Assembly: GCA_964571855.1 (NCBI GenBank)
Contig: CAZNDO010000001.1
Span: forward strand, 558,001 to 622,000
Source: CAYYFX01 sp964571855
GTDB taxonomy: Bacteria; ARS69
DNA: 64,000 bases
Reading direction: 5' to 3'
Shown here: positions 62,433 through 64,000 of the stretch, piece after piece
How the letters are laid out: the number at the start of each line of letters is the position of its first letter
How positions within the stretch are numbered: position 1 is the first letter of the stretch
Notes under the pieces: generated by a model
Database searches by the model: none
What the model saw: the letters and a program-made list of their open reading frames with translations, nothing else
Told to the model about the DNA's origin: nothing
Position numbers and translations under genes: made by a program

Positions 62433-63626
62433 TCAGAAGGCGCTGATGAGCCCCACGGTCGCCCGCAGGACGGACGCCTCGATGTCCTTCTCCCCCTCCA
62501 GGAGCACACGGAAGTTCCGGTCCTGGAGCCAGTTCAGCGTGAGCGACGCCGTCTCGCGATCGGCGCTGTCGTCGTCCGAGTCCACGCGGTTGTAGAGCCC
62601 GCTCACGGCCCACCGCCCGTTCTCGCCCTGCGGGAACCAGTGCAGCTCCGCGAAGCCGCCGTTCGTCTCCACGGTCTGCCCGCCGCCGGCAAAGAGCGGA
62701 TCGTCGTCCTCCCGGTACAGGAACTGCACGTTGAGCTGCGCCCGGTCCTTGAAGTCCACCACGAGGTCCGGTCCCACGTAGATCGTGCGGTTCTCCACGC
62801 CGCTCGTCGTCTCTTCCGACTTCCCCCAGTAGCCGAAGCCGCCCACGCGCACCGCGCCCGTCTGCCGGGCCAGCCGCAGCGCCACGTTCTTCAGCGTGTC
62901 GTTGTCGTGGTTCTTGTAGTCCGACACGCCGGCGTCCTCCGCCGCGTGGATGCCGTTGCCGTTGAGCACCATGGCCACGAGGTCCACGTCCCCCGGCAGC
63001 CCGCGCGCCAGCATCACGCCGCGGTCGTAGGTGAGGTCCACCGGGGAGTCGCCCACACGGGTCTTGAACACGAGGTAGTCCGAGCGCTCCAGCCGCAGCT
63101 CCCGCTTGAACAGCGGGTCGCACACCTGGAACTGCCCGAACATCAGGTCCACGCCACTGCCCGCGAGGTCGTTCACCTGGAGGTACGCGTCCTCCAGGCC
63201 CACCACCTCGCCGCGCTCCATCAGGAAGTAGAAGTAGTACGACGCCCGCGAGCTGACCGGGCCGCCGGACAGGATCTTCCACACCCATGGCGTCTCGAAG
63301 TCGAACTCCGCGTCCGCGTCCTCCTTGTACGACGCGTAGCCTTCCAGCCGGACCGCCAGCGGGAGGTCGCGGGCCAGGCGCAGGAGCGGATCGCCCACGT
63401 CGTACGTGGAGCGCGCCGGCTCCTGTCCCTCCTCCATGCGGAAGCCGCGGCCGGCGAACTCCTCGCCGTACGGCTTCAGCCGCGGGAAGGGCGCGTGGCA
63501 CGTGGTGCACGAGATCTGGTACTTGCGGGCGAACGCCGGGATGGCGCCCGCGTCCGTGGCGGACAGCGCCACCGCCAGGACACCGAGGGCCGCCGCCCCG
63601 CCGATGCGCAGACCGATGCGTCGCAT
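62433..63626 (-). CDS. Monoheme c-type cytochrome with predicted outer-membrane barrel
   Basis: 397 residues. The signal peptide (GAAALGVLAVALSATDAGA) is followed by one CxxCH site, KYQISCTTCHAPFPRLKPYG, at about residue 40. The rest consists of alternating polar/hydrophobic strands with aromatic residues, as in porin-like barrels: RLEGYASYKEDADAEFDF, ASYYFYFLMERGEVVGLEDAYLQVNDL, NVALRLARQTGAVRVGGFGYWG, AQLNVQFLYRED, and the final F. GGGGAG precedes the ATG. It may be an outer-membrane conduit or a heme-tethered porin taking electrons from the periplasm. Confidence 0.75.
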   Translation of the reverse strand: MRRIGLRIGGAAALGVLAVALSATDAGAIPAFARKYQISCTTCHAPFPRLKPYGEEFAGRGFRMEEGQEPARSTYDVGDPLLRLARDLPLAVRLEGYASYKEDADAEFDFETPWVWKILSGGPVSSRASYYFYFLMERGEVVGLEDAYLQVNDLAGSGVDLMFGQFQVCDPLFKRELRLERSDYLVFKTRVGDSPVDLTYDRGVMLARGLPGDVDLVAMVLNGNGIHAAEDAGVSDYKNHDNDTLKNVALRLARQTGAVRVGGFGYWGKSEETTSGVENRTIYVGPDLVVDFKDRAQLNVQFLYREDDDPLFAGGGQTVETNGGFAELHWFPQGENGRWAVSGLYNRVDSDDDSADRETASLTLNWLQDRNFRVLLEGEKDIEASVLRATVGLISAF

Positions 63627-63645
63627 GGTTCCTCTCCCCGTCCCG

Positions 63646-63999
63646 CTACAGGACCGTGAACGTGGTGGTGTGCGTGTTGATGCGGACGGGCTCGGACTCC
63701 TCGCGCGGCACGCCGAGGTACTCGGCCACCGACGACACGAGCCGCGAGTACCACACCTCCGCGGTCACGGTGACCGGGCCCGGCGCCACGTCGGCCGGCA
63801 GCGTCCACGTGAACGTCTCGTTCACGGCCGCGAGCGGCGCCAGCCGGTAGTCCGGACCGAACGACGCCGTGTTCCACTGCGCGATGGTCATGCGACCCTG
63901 CGGATCCAGGTACGGCAGGCGGAAGATGCGGTCGCCGTCCGGCACCTCGCCGTCGCGCGGCAGCCCGGCGAACCCGGACTTGCCCTCGATGTCGCCGAT
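63646..63999 (-). CDS. C-terminal end of an exported protein, start outside window
   Basis: The frame is open to the window edge, giving about 117 residues: it begins IGDIEGKSGFAGLPRDGEVP, passes ...RIFRLPYLDPQGRMTIAQWNTASFGPDYRLAPLAAVNET then FTWTLPADVAPGPVTVTAEVWYSRL and ends THTTTFTVL. It is beta-rich, like the C-terminal domains of multiheme cytochromes of this kind, but no CxxCH is in the visible part. It is 19 bp upstream of the monoheme barrel gene and probably in one operon with it. An internal GTG at 63945 is unlikely to be the true start. Confidence 0.65.
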   Translation of the reverse strand: MGDIEGKSGFAGLPRDGEVPDGDRIFRLPYLDPQGRMTIAQWNTASFGPDYRLAPLAAVNETFTWTLPADVAPGPVTVTAEVWYSRLVSSVAEYLGVPREESEPVRINTHTTTFTVL

Positions 64000-64000
64000 G

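Overview
The window is about 70% G+C, densely coded on both strands, with no rRNA, tRNA, CRISPR array or insertion sequence that I can see. At least ten predicted exported proteins end in the same FlgD-like Ig fold (pattern V-x-V-[YF]-D-x-x-G-R, then W-D-G-R, then G-x-Y-x-x-R, ending K-x-x-x-L-[RQ]). With very long right-handed beta-helix proteins, Ser/Thr kinases fused to TPR arrays and multiheme cytochromes, this suggests an uncultivated FCB-group lineage of the Eisenbacteria/Krumholzibacteria type. That placement is inference from protein style, not from a marker gene.

Layout. 0-9 kb is mostly housekeeping: end of a tagged surface protein, an NfeD/SPFH membrane pair, a PhzF-like enzyme, an RsbRD-N-like stand-alone domain, NAD-malic enzyme, a DUF4230 protein, an NCS1 nucleobase permease, a Nudix CoA-type hydrolase and YebC. 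9-15 kb holds a tagged beta-propeller, a lipoprotein combining a cholesterol-dependent-cytolysin-like core with a laminin-B-like domain, a ChrA transporter and another tagged secreted protein. 15-21.4 kb is a three-gene minus-strand cassette (M6 protease/beta-helix giant, small beta-helix, DNRLRE-like protein). A paralogous cassette of the same order lies at 56-60.9 kb, where the giant has a frameshift.

21.5-38.2 kb is a signalling region. It has three transmembrane Ser/Thr kinase-TPR proteins, three ECF sigma genes next to two of the kinases, a giant surface protein of about five 224-residue repeats downstream of one kinase, a small-protein/nucleotidyltransferase pair that resembles a toxin-antitoxin module, and an MFS transporter without a recognisable start codon. 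38-44.4 kb holds tagged secreted proteins and an M28 peptidase.

44.6-53.3 kb is a redox module. An Fnr-type regulator with N-terminal cysteines is divergent from a di-heme cytochrome/beta-propeller gene. That gene has a perfect FNR box about 42 bp upstream of its inferred transcription start. Convergent with it is a tightly overlapping four-gene operon: pentaheme cytochrome, NapH/NosR-like polyferredoxin, RIC-type iron-sulfur repair protein and a pentaheme lipoprotein. The most economical reading is an Fnr-controlled anaerobic or nitrosative-stress electron-transfer system. 53.4-55.9 kb is a pair of overlapping exported amidohydrolases, one with degenerate metal ligands. 61-64 kb has an anchored MsrB-MsrA fusion, a monoheme protein with a probable outer-membrane barrel and the end of a further gene that runs off the window.
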